DNA from: an uncultured Prevotella sp.
Lineage (GTDB): Bacteria > Bacteroidota > Bacteroidia > Bacteroidales > Bacteroidaceae
Length of the DNA stretch: 64,000 nt
Direction of reading: 5' to 3'
Assembly (NCBI GenBank): GCA_902491375.1
Contig: CABUHE010000003.1
Location: 51,439-115,438, forward strand
The translations under genes were made by a program, and so were the position numbers. Positions 42,578 through 52,142 of the stretch are shown here, in pieces. How positions within the stretch are numbered: position 1 is the first letter of the stretch; every line of letters begins with the position of its first letter. A model generated the notes under the pieces. It was not told where the DNA came from, made no database searches, and saw only the letters and a program-made list of their open reading frames with translations.

Positions 42578-43634
42578 ATCCTATTATTTTATTGTTGAAT
42601 TCGTCTTCTTGGTCCAACATGAATTTTACTCTTATCGGCAACTTGTACAGACTTTGCCTTACGTCATCTGAAAGACCGTTCATGTCGGCAAGTCGGGCCG
42701 TGTCTTTTTCTGTCGTTATGATGATTTTGGGTGAAGGCATATTGCTGAAAGTGCTGTTTATGCGCTCAATGTCCTTAGCTGTGAACTGATGGTGGTCATG
42801 GAAGTTCAGCTGGGTTATGTTAGATGTGTATTCGCTTATATCGTTAGCCAACTGCTTTGGCGATGCTATTCCGGTCAGCAACAATATGTTGTCCGTTCTT
42901 TTTATGCTGTCAAGCGGACGCTTGGTGTTACCGAATACAGAATACAAATCGTCATAATCGAGCGATGTAAAGAACAGCTGCTGGTAAGGATAAAGATTCA
43001 TAGCCTTTATTATAACCCTGTATTCCATCGGTTTCAGATCTTTCGGACATTTCGTTACAATCACTATGTCAGCGCGTGCCTTGCCGCTTTGAGGCTCTCT
43101 CAGTCTGCCTGCCGGCAGCAGCTTGTCGTAGATTATAAGTCTGTGATAATCAACGAGCAGTATGTTAATGCCCGGCTTCACGTATCTGTGCTGAAACGCA
43201 TCGTCAAGAAGAATGACGTCAGTGTCTTTCGTCGTTTCTCCGCTTGTCAGCATATCGATACCGTGGCAGCGGTTTTTGTCTACTGCAACGTGAATGTCTG
43301 GAAATTTGGTTTTCATCTGATACGGCTCATCTCCGATGTCCGTCATCCTTGTTTCAGCGTCAGCCAGTACGAAACCTTTGCTTTTGCGCTTGTATCCGCG
43401 GCTGAGAACTGCTACCTTACAGTTGTTTTTCAGCAACCTGATAAGATATTCAACGTGCGGTGTCTTGCCAGAACCGCCAACAGTGATGTTGCCTACCGAT
43501 ATTACAGGTATGTCGAAGCTGCGGCTTTTAAGTATGCCCAGCTCAAACAGATGGTTGCGCAGTCTTACACCAAGACCGTACAGCCAGCTTAGTGGCAGCA
43601 TCCACTCATTAATCTTTATAAAGTCGCCTTCCAT
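42462..43634 (-). CDS. lpxK: tetraacyldisaccharide 4'-kinase
   Basis: LpxK of 390 aa, an inner-membrane-associated kinase that phosphorylates the 4' position of the lipid A precursor. The N-terminal LSWLYGLGVRLRNHLFE and PVISVGNITVGGSGKTP (Walker A near 47-58) are diagnostic, followed by SRGYKRKSKGF, GDEPYQMK and LLDDAFQHR. The last ~38 residues (about from SKNSILAKTKDDHK to GTISFRNN) are encoded in the 116 nt shared with punA. That tail is hydrophilic and probably dispensable, though its persistence is odd. It lies in an operon after sppA. Confidence 0.93.
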   Translation of the reverse strand: MEGDFIKINEWMLPLSWLYGLGVRLRNHLFELGILKSRSFDIPVISVGNITVGGSGKTPHVEYLIRLLKNNCKVAVLSRGYKRKSKGFVLADAETRMTDIGDEPYQMKTKFPDIHVAVDKNRCHGIDMLTSGETTKDTDVILLDDAFQHRYVKPGINILLVDYHRLIIYDKLLPAGRLREPQSGKARADIVIVTKCPKDLKPMEYRVIIKAMNLYPYQQLFFTSLDYDDLYSVFGNTKRPLDSIKRTDNILLLTGIASPKQLANDISEYTSNITQLNFHDHHQFTAKDIERINSTFSNMPSPKIIITTEKDTARLADMNGLSDDVRQSLYKLPIRVKFMLDQEDEFNNKIIGYVQKNSKNSILAKTKDDHKTANGDNSRHRPGTISFRNN

Positions 43635-43668
43635 CTTGTTTGCCGTCGGCAGTCGGTGGGCTGCCGGC

Positions 43669-45441
43669 TTATTTTATATTAATGTTGAACGGTATTCGTG
43701 CCTGTATTGCCGACTGGCTGCTGATATTCTTCATCAGCATGAACGGCTCATAGTATTCGCCGAGAGCCTGACGTGTCTGTGCGTTGATATATGATTCGCC
43801 AGACAGATTGTTGAGCAGCTGGTCAAACCATGTTGATTTAGCCGGATACGCAGATGTGTAATACTGGTCAAGTTTGGCAAGTTGTGCAGCCTTTGCCACA
43901 GCCTTGTCAAGACCACCAAGCTCATCTACAAGCTTTATTTTCAGAGCATCCTGTCCGAGCCATACGTGTCCTTGCGCAATCTTCTCAACTTGTGCCACAC
44001 TCATCTTTCGGCCTTGAGCCACGCGAGAGCGGAATAGTGTATAGCCACGGTCGATATAGTTGTTGAGATATCTCATTTCCTCTTCGTTGAATGGGCGTGC
44101 AGGAGTACCGAACGCGCTGAACTTGTTGGTCTTCACCTCGTCAAACTTGACACCGAGCTTTTCTGTCAACAGTCCGCTGAAATCAGGGAACATTCCGAAT
44201 ATTCCGATGCTTCCTGTCAGAGTGGTAGGCTCTGCGACAATCCAGTTGGCTCCGCAGCTGATGTAATATCCGCCAGAAGCAGCCATTCCGCCCATAGAAA
44301 CAACAACCGGCTTCTTCTTTTTGAGCATTTCAACGTAATGCCAGATCTGCTCTGAAGCATAAGCGCTGCCTCCGCCTGAGTTGATACGGAGTACCACGGC
44401 CTTCACGTTGTCATCGTCCATAAGTTCTTTCAAATCGTCGCATACAGTCTTGCTTACGATACAATGTTCATTTGAAATCATACCGCCGGTAGCGTTGTCA
44501 ACAATGTTTCCATAAGCATAGTAAACCGCAATTTCGTCACCGTTTCTCTCCGCGCTCTTGACGACTTTCATGTCATTAAGGCTTACTGTGTTGATGCTTG
44601 CATCTGCGTCCTGCTTCAACAGTTTGTTGATTTCCGCGTCAATCTGGTCAGTGTAAATCAGCTTATCTACAAATTTATACTTTACGTAGTCTTTCGGATC
44701 GCTCAGTGTGATAAAGTCGTCCGCATATTCATTAAGCGCGGTAACGCTTATATTACGGCTCTTTGATACAGCTTTGCACATGTTCTGCCATATTCCGGTA
44801 ACGTATGCTGTAACCTGTTCGCGGTTGGCATCACTCATTTTATCGGCTGTGAACATTTCAGGAGCGCTCTTATATGCTCCGACTTTTGCAAGCTGCATCT
44901 TCACTCCGAATTTAGCCATGAGGTCTTTTAGATAGTATGTCTGTGCTGCCATACCGTGCCAGTCAACCTGTCCGCTCGGATTCAGGAATATTTTGTCTGC
45001 GACCGAAGCTACGTAGTAGTTGCCCTGTGTGTATGAATCGCCGTAAGCCACAATCCATTTCCCGCTCTTCTTGAAGTCGAGCAGGGCGTTGCGTATAGCT
45101 GTAAGCGATGCGTATGAGTCAGCCGACAGCATGCCGGCCTCTATATATATTCCCTTTATCTTGTCGTTACTTTTTGCCTTAGCTATGGCATCAAGTACAT
45201 CGTCAAGCCCTATGGTGCTTACCGCGCTTCCGTTCAGTTCGTCCATCAGGCTGCTTTCGCTGCGCTCGTTGAGCATGCCTGACATTTCAAGCACCATGAC
45301 GCTGTTGTCGCTGACGTCTTTTGCAGAGCTGCTTGATGCAACCATACCTACTATGCACATTGCGCCAATGAGACAGGTCAGAATTGAAAATACAATCAAT
45401 CCAACCACTGTGGCCGACATGTATTTGAAAAAGTCTTTCAT
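43669..45441 (-). CDS. sppA: signal peptide peptidase SppA (67K type)
   Basis: Membrane-anchored serine protease of 590 aa that degrades cleaved signal peptides in the envelope. One N-terminal transmembrane helix (about residues 9-35) is followed by two tandem S49 domains. The catalytic Lys is in VGAYKSAPEMF of the first domain and the catalytic Ser in MGGMAASGGYYIS of the second, as in E. coli SppA. The ATG at 45441 is used because the upstream start at 45495 falls within the TATCTTTG promoter element (45493-45500). lpxK begins 34 nt downstream. Confidence 0.93.
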   Translation of the reverse strand: MKDFFKYMSATVVGLIVFSILTCLIGAMCIVGMVASSSSAKDVSDNSVMVLEMSGMLNERSESSLMDELNGSAVSTIGLDDVLDAIAKAKSNDKIKGIYIEAGMLSADSYASLTAIRNALLDFKKSGKWIVAYGDSYTQGNYYVASVADKIFLNPSGQVDWHGMAAQTYYLKDLMAKFGVKMQLAKVGAYKSAPEMFTADKMSDANREQVTAYVTGIWQNMCKAVSKSRNISVTALNEYADDFITLSDPKDYVKYKFVDKLIYTDQIDAEINKLLKQDADASINTVSLNDMKVVKSAERNGDEIAVYYAYGNIVDNATGGMISNEHCIVSKTVCDDLKELMDDDNVKAVVLRINSGGGSAYASEQIWHYVEMLKKKKPVVVSMGGMAASGGYYISCGANWIVAEPTTLTGSIGIFGMFPDFSGLLTEKLGVKFDEVKTNKFSAFGTPARPFNEEEMRYLNNYIDRGYTLFRSRVAQGRKMSVAQVEKIAQGHVWLGQDALKIKLVDELGGLDKAVAKAAQLAKLDQYYTSAYPAKSTWFDQLLNNLSGESYINAQTRQALGEYYEPFMLMKNISSQSAIQARIPFNINIK

Positions 45442-45492
45442 AAAGTATTCGTTTTTATTTTTTCTATTTTGACTCTGGAATATATATTTATG

Positions 45493-45500
45493 CAAAGATA
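45493..45500 (-). promoter_or_regulatory. -7 element of the sppA-lpxK-punA-thiL operon
   Basis: TATCTTTG matches the consensus and lies about 52 nt before the sppA ATG. Confidence 0.6.
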
Positions 45501-45575
45501 CTCATTTTATTTTATTTTGTCTGAAAAAACATGCAAAGTTTTATAGTATCGTAAAATATTAGTATTTTCGCAGAT

Positions 45576-46310
45576 ATGAAACGAGCTATTGTAATTGGAG
45601 CGTCATCAGGCATAGGTTGCGAGGTCAGTAAACTGCTTGTTGCCGACGGCTGGCAGCTGGGTATAGCTGCACGTCGTGTCGACAGGCTTGAGGAGATAAA
45701 GCGTATCAGTCCGGCACAGGTGCAAGTAATGCCGATAGACGTTACATCTGCTGATGCCCCTGAACGTCTGCTGTCTTTGATAAAAATGCTTGGCGGCGTA
45801 AGTCTGTTTGTCTATTGTTCAGGCGTAGGCAAACAGAACCCGGAGCTTGATACGGATGTCGAGTTGTCGACAGTCGGTGTCAATGTGAAAGGTTTTACAG
45901 CAATGGTCGATACGATGTTTAATTATATGGCGGCCCATCTTGGCGGCGATATTGCAGTGGTTTCGTCAATAGCCGGAACAAAAGGGCTGGGCGTCGCACC
46001 GTCTTACAGTGCAACGAAGGCTTATCAGAACGTTTACATACAGGCTCTTGAGCAGCTGTCGAATATGCGCCATTTGCATATACGTTTTACTGACATACGG
46101 CCCGGATTTGTCCGCACCGATATGCTGGCAGGCAGCGGACATTACCCGTTGCTTATGGACAAGACGGCTGTGGCGCGCGAACTTTTACGGGCGGTCAAGG
46201 CTCATCGCCATGTACATGTAATCGACTGGCGGTATCGCTTTGTCGTGCTGATATGGCGGCTGATACCGAAAAGACTTTGGAGAAAGCTGAATGTGAGGAA
46301 CAGAAGATGA
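45576..46310 (+). CDS. short-chain dehydrogenase/reductase
   Basis: SDR-family oxidoreductase of 244 aa with unknown substrate. It has GASSGIG at residues 8-14, a basic AARR near 33-36 that suggests NADPH, and catalytic Ser (VVSSIAG) with YSATKAY (Tyr and Lys). The C-terminus (WRYRFVVLIWRLIPKRLWRKLN) is basic and hydrophobic, suggesting membrane association as in SDRs acting on lipids. A possible -7 element TATTTTCG at 45563-45570 lies so close to the ATG that the message may be nearly leaderless. The terminator overlaps the stop codon. Confidence 0.88.
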   Translation: MKRAIVIGASSGIGCEVSKLLVADGWQLGIAARRVDRLEEIKRISPAQVQVMPIDVTSADAPERLLSLIKMLGGVSLFVYCSGVGKQNPELDTDVELSTVGVNVKGFTAMVDTMFNYMAAHLGGDIAVVSSIAGTKGLGVAPSYSATKAYQNVYIQALEQLSNMRHLHIRFTDIRPGFVRTDMLAGSGHYPLLMDKTAVARELLRAVKAHRHVHVIDWRYRFVVLIWRLIPKRLWRKLNVRNRR

Positions 46311-46364
46311 ATAAATCCCACACAGGTTTTGTGTTTATCAACCTGTGTGGGATTTATTTTTTAT
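46310..46364. terminator. perfect bidirectional terminator
   Basis: Two perfect 19-nt arms (46310-46328, 46340-46358) enclose an 11-nt loop and are followed by TTTT. The first arm starts in the stop codon of the SDR gene; the convergent thrE-like gene ends 24 nt beyond. Confidence 0.92.
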
Positions 46365-46387
46365 ATGAAGTGAAGTTGTATGTCTGT

Positions 46388-47722
46388 TTAATCTTTTGCC
46401 ATACCTTTACCTCTTGTAACCGAGAAAGACTGGCGGTGGAATATGAATATAGGAATGATGCAGCCTACTACCATACCGAACATAACGAGAATGGTAAGCG
46501 ATGCGTTTGAGAAGAAACGCGAAACATATTCCATTGTGAATTCGTTAGGCAGGCGCACTATGTTGATAAGGTCGCGTATGGCTTTATAGGCAAACATTCC
46601 GGGTACCATAGGCAGCAATGACGGGAACGCGAAACATTCTGCGGGGCAGTGGATGCGCATGGCAAACGGAACAGCCAACAATCCGATGACGAAGCCTGCA
46701 ATGGTTGATGCTGTTACCTGGTCGAGCATGATTCCTGCATTGTGCATGAGGAAATAGCGTGTGCCGTGACCTATACATGCCAGCAGGGCGCATATTAAAA
46801 GAGCCTTGCGCGGAGGATTACTTATTATGGCGAAGCCTACGGCGGCGACAGCTGCAAATAGTCCGTCGGCAATCGCAGCCTGTACAACGTCTGGGCGAGT
46901 GACTTTTGTGAAAGTTGTAGGGTCGATGTCAAACATTATGACGGTGGCCGACAGACCCAATGCTATGCATATAATCAGGAGGCATGCGTTGGTCAGACGG
47001 GCAATTCCGTCGAGCGCATGACCGTCGACAATATCCATTACGCCGTTGATAAGTGGCACTCCCGGAACAAGATAAAGCATTGATGTTCCCAGTGTAATAT
47101 CTTCCGTACCACCATGGAAGTAAAGAAAGTCGGTTATACCAATTAATGTTGAAACGAATGAGCAGATTACAAATACAGCCAGTTGGTTGAGGCCGTGGCG
47201 GGTGAGTTGCTGTCGGATATAGAAGCCGACAAATGTGGCAACCCAGACTATAATCATTGATGTAAGGTTTCCGTCGAACAGGCGGCAGAAGCAGGCATTG
47301 GCAAATGATACGAGAATGAGTACCAACCATGGACTCTCACGCTTCTCAGTTACAATTTTCTTGAATATACGCCAGAGCTCATCGAGTGGCAGTTTATTGT
47401 CAAACGCTCTCCAAGATAGTCCTGACAGCTTCATATTAGTCTTGAAGTTCAGCCCCATAGCAGGGGTCTTCTTTATGTAAGTGTATGAGTGGTTGTGTTC
47501 AACGTCAAGCAGGGTTATGCTTAATGTCTTTGGAAATATAAGCAGATTGATATGATAGCCGAATGAGCGTGCCATGCGCACAGTGTTAAGTTGTATTCGT
47601 GAAGTCTGTGCGCCTACAGCCATCATGGTTGCTGCATATTCCGCAAGGAATATTGCCGTTTCTTTAAGTTTACTGTGAATGTTGTTGTCTTGTTCCTGTT
47701 GCTTAATTATGTCCATTATCAT
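46388..47722 (-). CDS. ThrE-type threonine/serine exporter (fused)
   Basis: Inner-membrane protein of 444 aa in which both ThrE parts are fused. The N-terminal DUF1212-like soluble region (LAEYAATMMAVGAQTSRIQLNTVRMARSFGY, residues about 27-57) is followed by ten or so helices and a C-terminal DUF3815-like part (FPSLLPMVPGMFAYKAIRDL). YLVPGVPLINGVMDIVDGH is a conserved core motif. It is expected to export threonine, serine or related solutes. A promoter with TAATTTTG is at 47760-47791. Confidence 0.87.
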   Translation of the reverse strand: MIMDIIKQQEQDNNIHSKLKETAIFLAEYAATMMAVGAQTSRIQLNTVRMARSFGYHINLLIFPKTLSITLLDVEHNHSYTYIKKTPAMGLNFKTNMKLSGLSWRAFDNKLPLDELWRIFKKIVTEKRESPWLVLILVSFANACFCRLFDGNLTSMIIVWVATFVGFYIRQQLTRHGLNQLAVFVICSFVSTLIGITDFLYFHGGTEDITLGTSMLYLVPGVPLINGVMDIVDGHALDGIARLTNACLLIICIALGLSATVIMFDIDPTTFTKVTRPDVVQAAIADGLFAAVAAVGFAIISNPPRKALLICALLACIGHGTRYFLMHNAGIMLDQVTASTIAGFVIGLLAVPFAMRIHCPAECFAFPSLLPMVPGMFAYKAIRDLINIVRLPNEFTMEYVSRFFSNASLTILVMFGMVVGCIIPIFIFHRQSFSVTRGKGMAKD

Positions 47723-48334
47723 TTACGTAAATTAGGATTGTATACCTGAGAACAAGATGCAAAATTACAAGTTTTTGTCAAGAATAGGAAATATTGAACA
47801 TGATAATTTCCCGTTAATAGTATTTTTGTTCTTTGTATCGGTTGCTTTATGTTATTGGGTAATATACTTTATAAAGTATTATTGTTTTCTTTATGTAAAA
47901 ATATTAAGAATTATGCTTTCATTCTGATTTTGCTTGATTGAGTGAGAAGAGGCTCTTTTCAAAATATAAATTACTTTTTCGTAAAAACTGGAATAAACGT
48001 GTGCAAACGTATTGTATTATGTTTCAGCGTTATATAAAGGCCTTTTAGTTTTTGTGCAGTTTTTGTGTATGGATTATAGATTAAAAGGGCATCTTTGAGA
48101 GATCTGTTCATACTCTTTCAGATTTTTATTGATTATGTTTTATAACATAAAGAACGCCCTTCCGCATCAGCGAAAGGGCGTCTTTTATCTCTTTTTATGT
48201 CGTTTTACCGATATAGAATGAAGCTGTGTGTGCTGTTTTTCTGTTAGTCTATTATCTGTTTATAAGATGTTTCGTGAAATATACAAAGTGTCATAATGTA
48301 ATGTGATAACTTACGTATGGTTTCAATATGAAAA
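47723..48334. other. AT-rich intergenic region
   Basis: It holds the thrE-like promoter (TTTC, 20-nt spacer, TAATTTTG at 47760-47767 on the minus strand) and a terminator at 48154-48181. A fragment TTAAAAGGGCATCTTTGAGAG near 48080 resembles one unit of the dispersed repeat but is too short to call. No ORF looks coding. Confidence 0.5.
48154..48186. terminator. bidirectional terminator beyond the 5-FCL gene
   Basis: ACGCCCTTCCGC-ATCA-GCGAAAGGGCGT has 12-nt arms with one mismatch and T-rich flanks on both sides. Confidence 0.8.
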
Positions 48335-48871
48335 TCAGATAATGCAGTCCATTATTACATCGAATCGGTCAGTTGGAATCTCATTCATTTTCTGGAAACC
48401 GAAGCATACGCCTATCTTATATGCGTTGACTGCTTTGGGCAGGAATCGGTCGTAATATCCTTTGCCGCGTCCCAGTCTGTGACCTGATTTGTCAAATCCC
48501 ATTCCAGGAACTACTGCTACGTCTATGTCAGCATAGTCGGTGAACAGGTTTCCCGTAGGCTCCATTATGCCGTAACTGCCTTCGGCAAGGTCTTCGGGGT
48601 TTTCGTACAGGCGTATTTCCATGTTTTCGCCGTCGATTACTTTGGGTAACAATACCGTTTTGCCCAGACTTGTCAGTTGGTTGATTGCCTCATGGGTGTA
48701 AACCTCGTCGGGTAGGGAGTAATACATCAGTATTGTCTTTGCGCTTTTTACAGCCGGATGAGCCAGAAGTGACATCATTATCGGCTGCGACATTTCCACA
48801 AGCTCTCTGTCAGTGAACTGTTTTTTGAGCTCGCGTATGTGTTTTCTGATAGAGCGTTTTTCGTCTGTCAT
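48335..48871 (-). CDS. 5-formyltetrahydrofolate cyclo-ligase
   Basis: Enzyme of 178 aa that converts 5-formyl-THF to 5,10-methenyl-THF using ATP, recycling a folate storage form. The N-terminal KRSIRKHIRELKKQF with basic ATP-contacting residues, VLLPKVIDGENMEIRLY, and the C-terminal VVPGMGFDKSGHRLGRGKGYYDRFL are diagnostic. It is the last gene of the run from the M3 peptidase to 5-FCL. Confidence 0.92.
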   Translation of the reverse strand: MTDEKRSIRKHIRELKKQFTDRELVEMSQPIMMSLLAHPAVKSAKTILMYYSLPDEVYTHEAINQLTSLGKTVLLPKVIDGENMEIRLYENPEDLAEGSYGIMEPTGNLFTDYADIDVAVVPGMGFDKSGHRLGRGKGYYDRFLPKAVNAYKIGVCFGFQKMNEIPTDRFDVIMDCII

Positions 48872-48926
48872 GGTTGGATTGTCAGGTAAATATGAGCAAC
48901 GATAGTTTTGCCCGTAACTGTATTTA

Positions 48927-49955
48927 TTAAAACTGCTTCATTTTACTTATCGCATCTGTAAGCGTCTTGTTTACAGGAGGTATGTTTTTCGGAATATTTA
49001 CAGGCGACTGTGTCTTGTCCTTCATTGCGGCTTTCATCTCGTCTTTGCTTGCATACCTTATTCCGGTAACATACAGCTCGTCAAATGTGTCAATCTGAAT
49101 CTCCTTGCTTTTTTTGCCGTGTATGCGCCAGAAAACACATGTGTGGGTGTCAGTGTTCAACAGACTGCTCAGTCTTGGCAAACCTCGGCTTATGTCGTAT
49201 GTCTCTTTATTAGACCTTTCAGTTATTCTGGCACGTATGCCGAACAGATTGATTGTATAGTCGTCTGCAGTGAACATGCTGTCCTTATAAACCATGAGAG
49301 TTTTCCTTACATCATCTTTCTTTGCGCCGTAGATGCTGCCACGCTTTCCGATGCTTATGACAGAGTCGCCTTTAATATTGTCGAATCTGTTGTCACCGTC
49401 CCATTTTATAAAAAGATTGTCCTTGCTGAGTTTCATTGAAGTTATAGGGGTAACAATCATAACGTCCTTATAATCACCCAGTCCGGGCTTTAATAGTTTG
49501 CGTTCAGCTAAAGTCTTGCATTTCGCGCTGTTTTTCTTCATTGGGATGTAATAGTCGTAAATACCTTCCTCATAATAAGCCGGAATGGAATCTCTCATCG
49601 TGTAACAGCGTGTGTACACAGTGAGGACAAGATAGTCAGGATTTTCGTATTTTGACGTAACTTCCGGCAGGGTGTAGGTGAAAGGCTTCAGCTTTACAGT
49701 ATTATCCTTTATTGAGTCTGAATTGATTTTGGCAGGCTCATAGTTGATATGCTGTATCGTTATGCTTCCCGAATAGCCTTTTGGCAGATTAATGAATCCT
49801 TTGTTATCGCTCACTCCCATATATCTGCCGTCTGCCATGAATACGTAGGCATCCTGTATTGGAGTGGCGTTTGTAGAATCAACAATCTTTATTTGTGATT
49901 TAGCTTGCAGCATGAAAGCTGTCAGCAAAAGTGATAAAATTATTCTGTACATCAT
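48927..49955 (-). CDS. CarboxypepD_reg-like surface or periplasmic protein
   Basis: Exported protein of 342 aa with a signal peptide (MMYRIILSLLLTAFMLQAKSQ). Residues about 22-90 resemble the carboxypeptidase regulatory-like domain (IKIVDSTNATPIQDAYVFMADGRYMGVSDNKGFINLP, ITIQHINYEP) found in TonB-dependent transporters and other Bacteroidota envelope proteins. The remaining ~250 residues match nothing I recognise. It is cotranscribed downstream of the S41 protease, so it may act in envelope maintenance, which is inference. Confidence 0.72.
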   Translation of the reverse strand: MMYRIILSLLLTAFMLQAKSQIKIVDSTNATPIQDAYVFMADGRYMGVSDNKGFINLPKGYSGSITIQHINYEPAKINSDSIKDNTVKLKPFTYTLPEVTSKYENPDYLVLTVYTRCYTMRDSIPAYYEEGIYDYYIPMKKNSAKCKTLAERKLLKPGLGDYKDVMIVTPITSMKLSKDNLFIKWDGDNRFDNIKGDSVISIGKRGSIYGAKKDDVRKTLMVYKDSMFTADDYTINLFGIRARITERSNKETYDISRGLPRLSSLLNTDTHTCVFWRIHGKKSKEIQIDTFDELYVTGIRYASKDEMKAAMKDKTQSPVNIPKNIPPVNKTLTDAISKMKQF

Positions 49956-50007
49956 ATTTAAGCTGTTAATTCATTACTATTCAATTAGTTAAAGATTTTG
50001 AACAGGT

Positions 50008-51672
50008 CTACTTTCTTGAGCCTTTTTTCATGTTCTTCTTGATGTTTTTAGCTGGTCTCTTGGGAAATGCCTCGTTACGCTTGAATACATCAAGAGCTGT
50101 CTTTATGACGTTGTCGTTAAGATTAAGATACTCAATCCAGTCCTGTTCGTCCAGAATGTTGTATATAATTCTGCTGTCGATGAACATTTTGAGCATATTG
50201 TACGACTTCTTTATCATCAGGTTGCGGCGTTTCAGACCGTTCTTGTCTGCATAAGTGGCAAACTTATCAACTATGTTCTGACGGTCAAGATAGTCAGACA
50301 GATCATAGATATTGTCAAAACTGCTTAGTTTTGGACGGTTGTTGTCAGTGTAGACAAAGCCGAACTGTATGATAAGTCCTCTCATTGCAGCTTCTTTGAA
50401 ATATGAAGTCATGCCGAGTGTATCTTCTGGTACGAAGATATCAGGAGTTATTCCGCCACCTCCGTAGACAACACGTCCTATGCCTGTATGGTAAGCCGGG
50501 CCTGTATGCTTGATGCTGTCTTGTGAGAAGAACTCGCCGTGCTGGTATCTTGTAAGCAGGTCTTCTTCATAATCGGCATTGTCGCCGGCCGTATAAGGCT
50601 TCTGTATGCAACGGCCTGAAGGTGTATAGTAGCGTGCTACAGTAAGGCGTATCATTGAACCGTCGGTGAATTCAATCTGTTTCTGTACAAGACCTTTACC
50701 GAATGAACGGCGGCCGATGATTGTTCCGCGGTCGTTGTCCTGTATTGCACCGGCGAAGATTTCAGATGCTGATGCGGAGCCTTCGTTTATAAGTACTACA
50801 AGAGGTATGTGCTGGTAGCTGCCGCGTCCGTCGCTCAGATAGTCCTGGCGTGGCGACTTTCGGCCTTCGGTGTAGACAATAAGTTTGTTCTTTGTCAGGA
50901 ATTCATTGGCAATCTGTACAGCCGGCTGTAGGTAGCCGCCTGTGTTGTCGCGCAGGTCTATTACAAGATTGCTGAATCCTTCCTGTGAGAGTCGGGCCAG
51001 AGCTATAAGCATTTCGGGGTATGTGTTTTCTCCGAAATTCTTTATCTTTATGTAGCCTGTGTTGTCGTCAAGCATATACGCGGCGCTGATGCTCTTCTGT
51101 GGAATATCGCCACGGGTTATAGTGAAGTTTCTTATTTTTTTCTCGCCGTATCTTATTACGCCGATTTTGACCTTCGTATCTTTCGGACCTTTCAGTCTTC
51201 GCATAGCCTCACTGTTGGTTACGATTTTACCGACAAAAGGCTTGCCGTCAACAGTTACAATCTTGTCTCCGGCTCTTATGCCGACTTGATCGGCAGGACC
51301 GTTCTTTATTACTCCGTTGACGTGTATGGTGTCTTCACGGATAATAAATTCGATACCGACACCAGAGAAAGAACCTTTAAGGTCGTCTGTTGTCTGCTGT
51401 ACTTCCTTCGCGCTGAAATATACGGAGTGTGGATCAAGGTCAGAGAGAATCTGTGGAATTGCCATGTCGACAAGAGAGTCAATATTTACTTTGTCGACAT
51501 ACTGGTCGTCAATAATGTGCAACAGGTTGTTTATCCTGTTACCGCCAGAGTTGATGATGTTAAGTCTGTTGCCGGAAAAATGATTTGCGTAGAATGTCCC
51601 GACAACAATTCCAATTACGACACAGAGAGCCATCAGCAATGGCATCATGCGGTTTGACTTATTTGGTCTCAT
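50008..51672 (-). CDS. S41-family C-terminal processing protease
   Basis: Periplasmic serine protease of 554 aa anchored by an N-terminal helix (about residues 9-29). A PDZ domain (about 95-180, FSGVGIEFIIRED, AGDKIVTVDGKPF) precedes the peptidase core. The core has IDLRDNTGGYLQPA, the catalytic Ser in EGSASASEIFAGA, and the catalytic Lys in RSFGKGLVQ. The C-terminus is long and basic (FPKRPAKNIKKNMKKGSRK). Its ATG overlaps the dCMP deaminase gene by 14 nt. Confidence 0.92.
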   Translation of the reverse strand: MRPNKSNRMMPLLMALCVVIGIVVGTFYANHFSGNRLNIINSGGNRINNLLHIIDDQYVDKVNIDSLVDMAIPQILSDLDPHSVYFSAKEVQQTTDDLKGSFSGVGIEFIIREDTIHVNGVIKNGPADQVGIRAGDKIVTVDGKPFVGKIVTNSEAMRRLKGPKDTKVKIGVIRYGEKKIRNFTITRGDIPQKSISAAYMLDDNTGYIKIKNFGENTYPEMLIALARLSQEGFSNLVIDLRDNTGGYLQPAVQIANEFLTKNKLIVYTEGRKSPRQDYLSDGRGSYQHIPLVVLINEGSASASEIFAGAIQDNDRGTIIGRRSFGKGLVQKQIEFTDGSMIRLTVARYYTPSGRCIQKPYTAGDNADYEEDLLTRYQHGEFFSQDSIKHTGPAYHTGIGRVVYGGGGITPDIFVPEDTLGMTSYFKEAAMRGLIIQFGFVYTDNNRPKLSSFDNIYDLSDYLDRQNIVDKFATYADKNGLKRRNLMIKKSYNMLKMFIDSRIIYNILDEQDWIEYLNLNDNVIKTALDVFKRNEAFPKRPAKNIKKNMKKGSRK

Positions 51673-52105
51673 ATTCGTCTGGATTAATATAAACTACTTC
51701 AATATTAGCCTTTTTAAGAAGGTTGATACCGTCCTCAAGACGGTATTTCTCAGCGTAGACTACACGTTTAATTCCTGCCTGTATTATAAGTTTTGAGCAT
51801 TCTATACATGGCGAGGCTGTTACGTAGAGAGTAGAGCCGTCGCTGTTGTTCGAGCTTCTTGCAAGCTTGGTGATAGCATTGGCTTCGGCATGCAGAACGT
51901 ATGGGAAAGTGACGTTGTTCTCGTCCTCACATATATTTTTAAATCCGCTTGGAGTGCCGTTGTATCCATCGCTGATTATCATCTTGTCTTTTACGACCAA
52001 TGCTCCGACCTTGCGCCTCTGGCAGTAGCTGTTTTCAGCCCAGATGCGGGCCATACGCAGATAGCGGAGATCGAGTAGCAATTGTTTTTCCTCTTTTTCT
52101 GTCAT
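51659..52105 (-). CDS. dCMP deaminase-family protein
   Basis: Cytidine deaminase-fold enzyme of 148 aa, expected to turn dCMP into dUMP for thymidylate synthesis. Zinc ligands are HAE (VLHAEANAI) and PCxxC (ASPCIECSKLI). GYNGTPSGF is typical of ComEB/dCMP deaminases. The ATG at 52105 is preferred to the TTG at 52129. Confidence 0.92.
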   Translation of the reverse strand: MTEKEEKQLLLDLRYLRMARIWAENSYCQRRKVGALVVKDKMIISDGYNGTPSGFKNICEDENNVTFPYVLHAEANAITKLARSSNNSDGSTLYVTASPCIECSKLIIQAGIKRVVYAEKYRLEDGINLLKKANIEVVYINPDEYETK

Positions 52106-52142
52106 ATCTAGTTTTGCAGTTAGAGACAAATACGAATGTTTG

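Noticed and set aside
42789..43592. 267-codon plus-strand ORF opposite lpxK
   Set aside because: It mirrors the codon structure of lpxK on the other strand, has low-complexity Tyr/Val/Cys-rich composition and no domain; it is a shadow frame.
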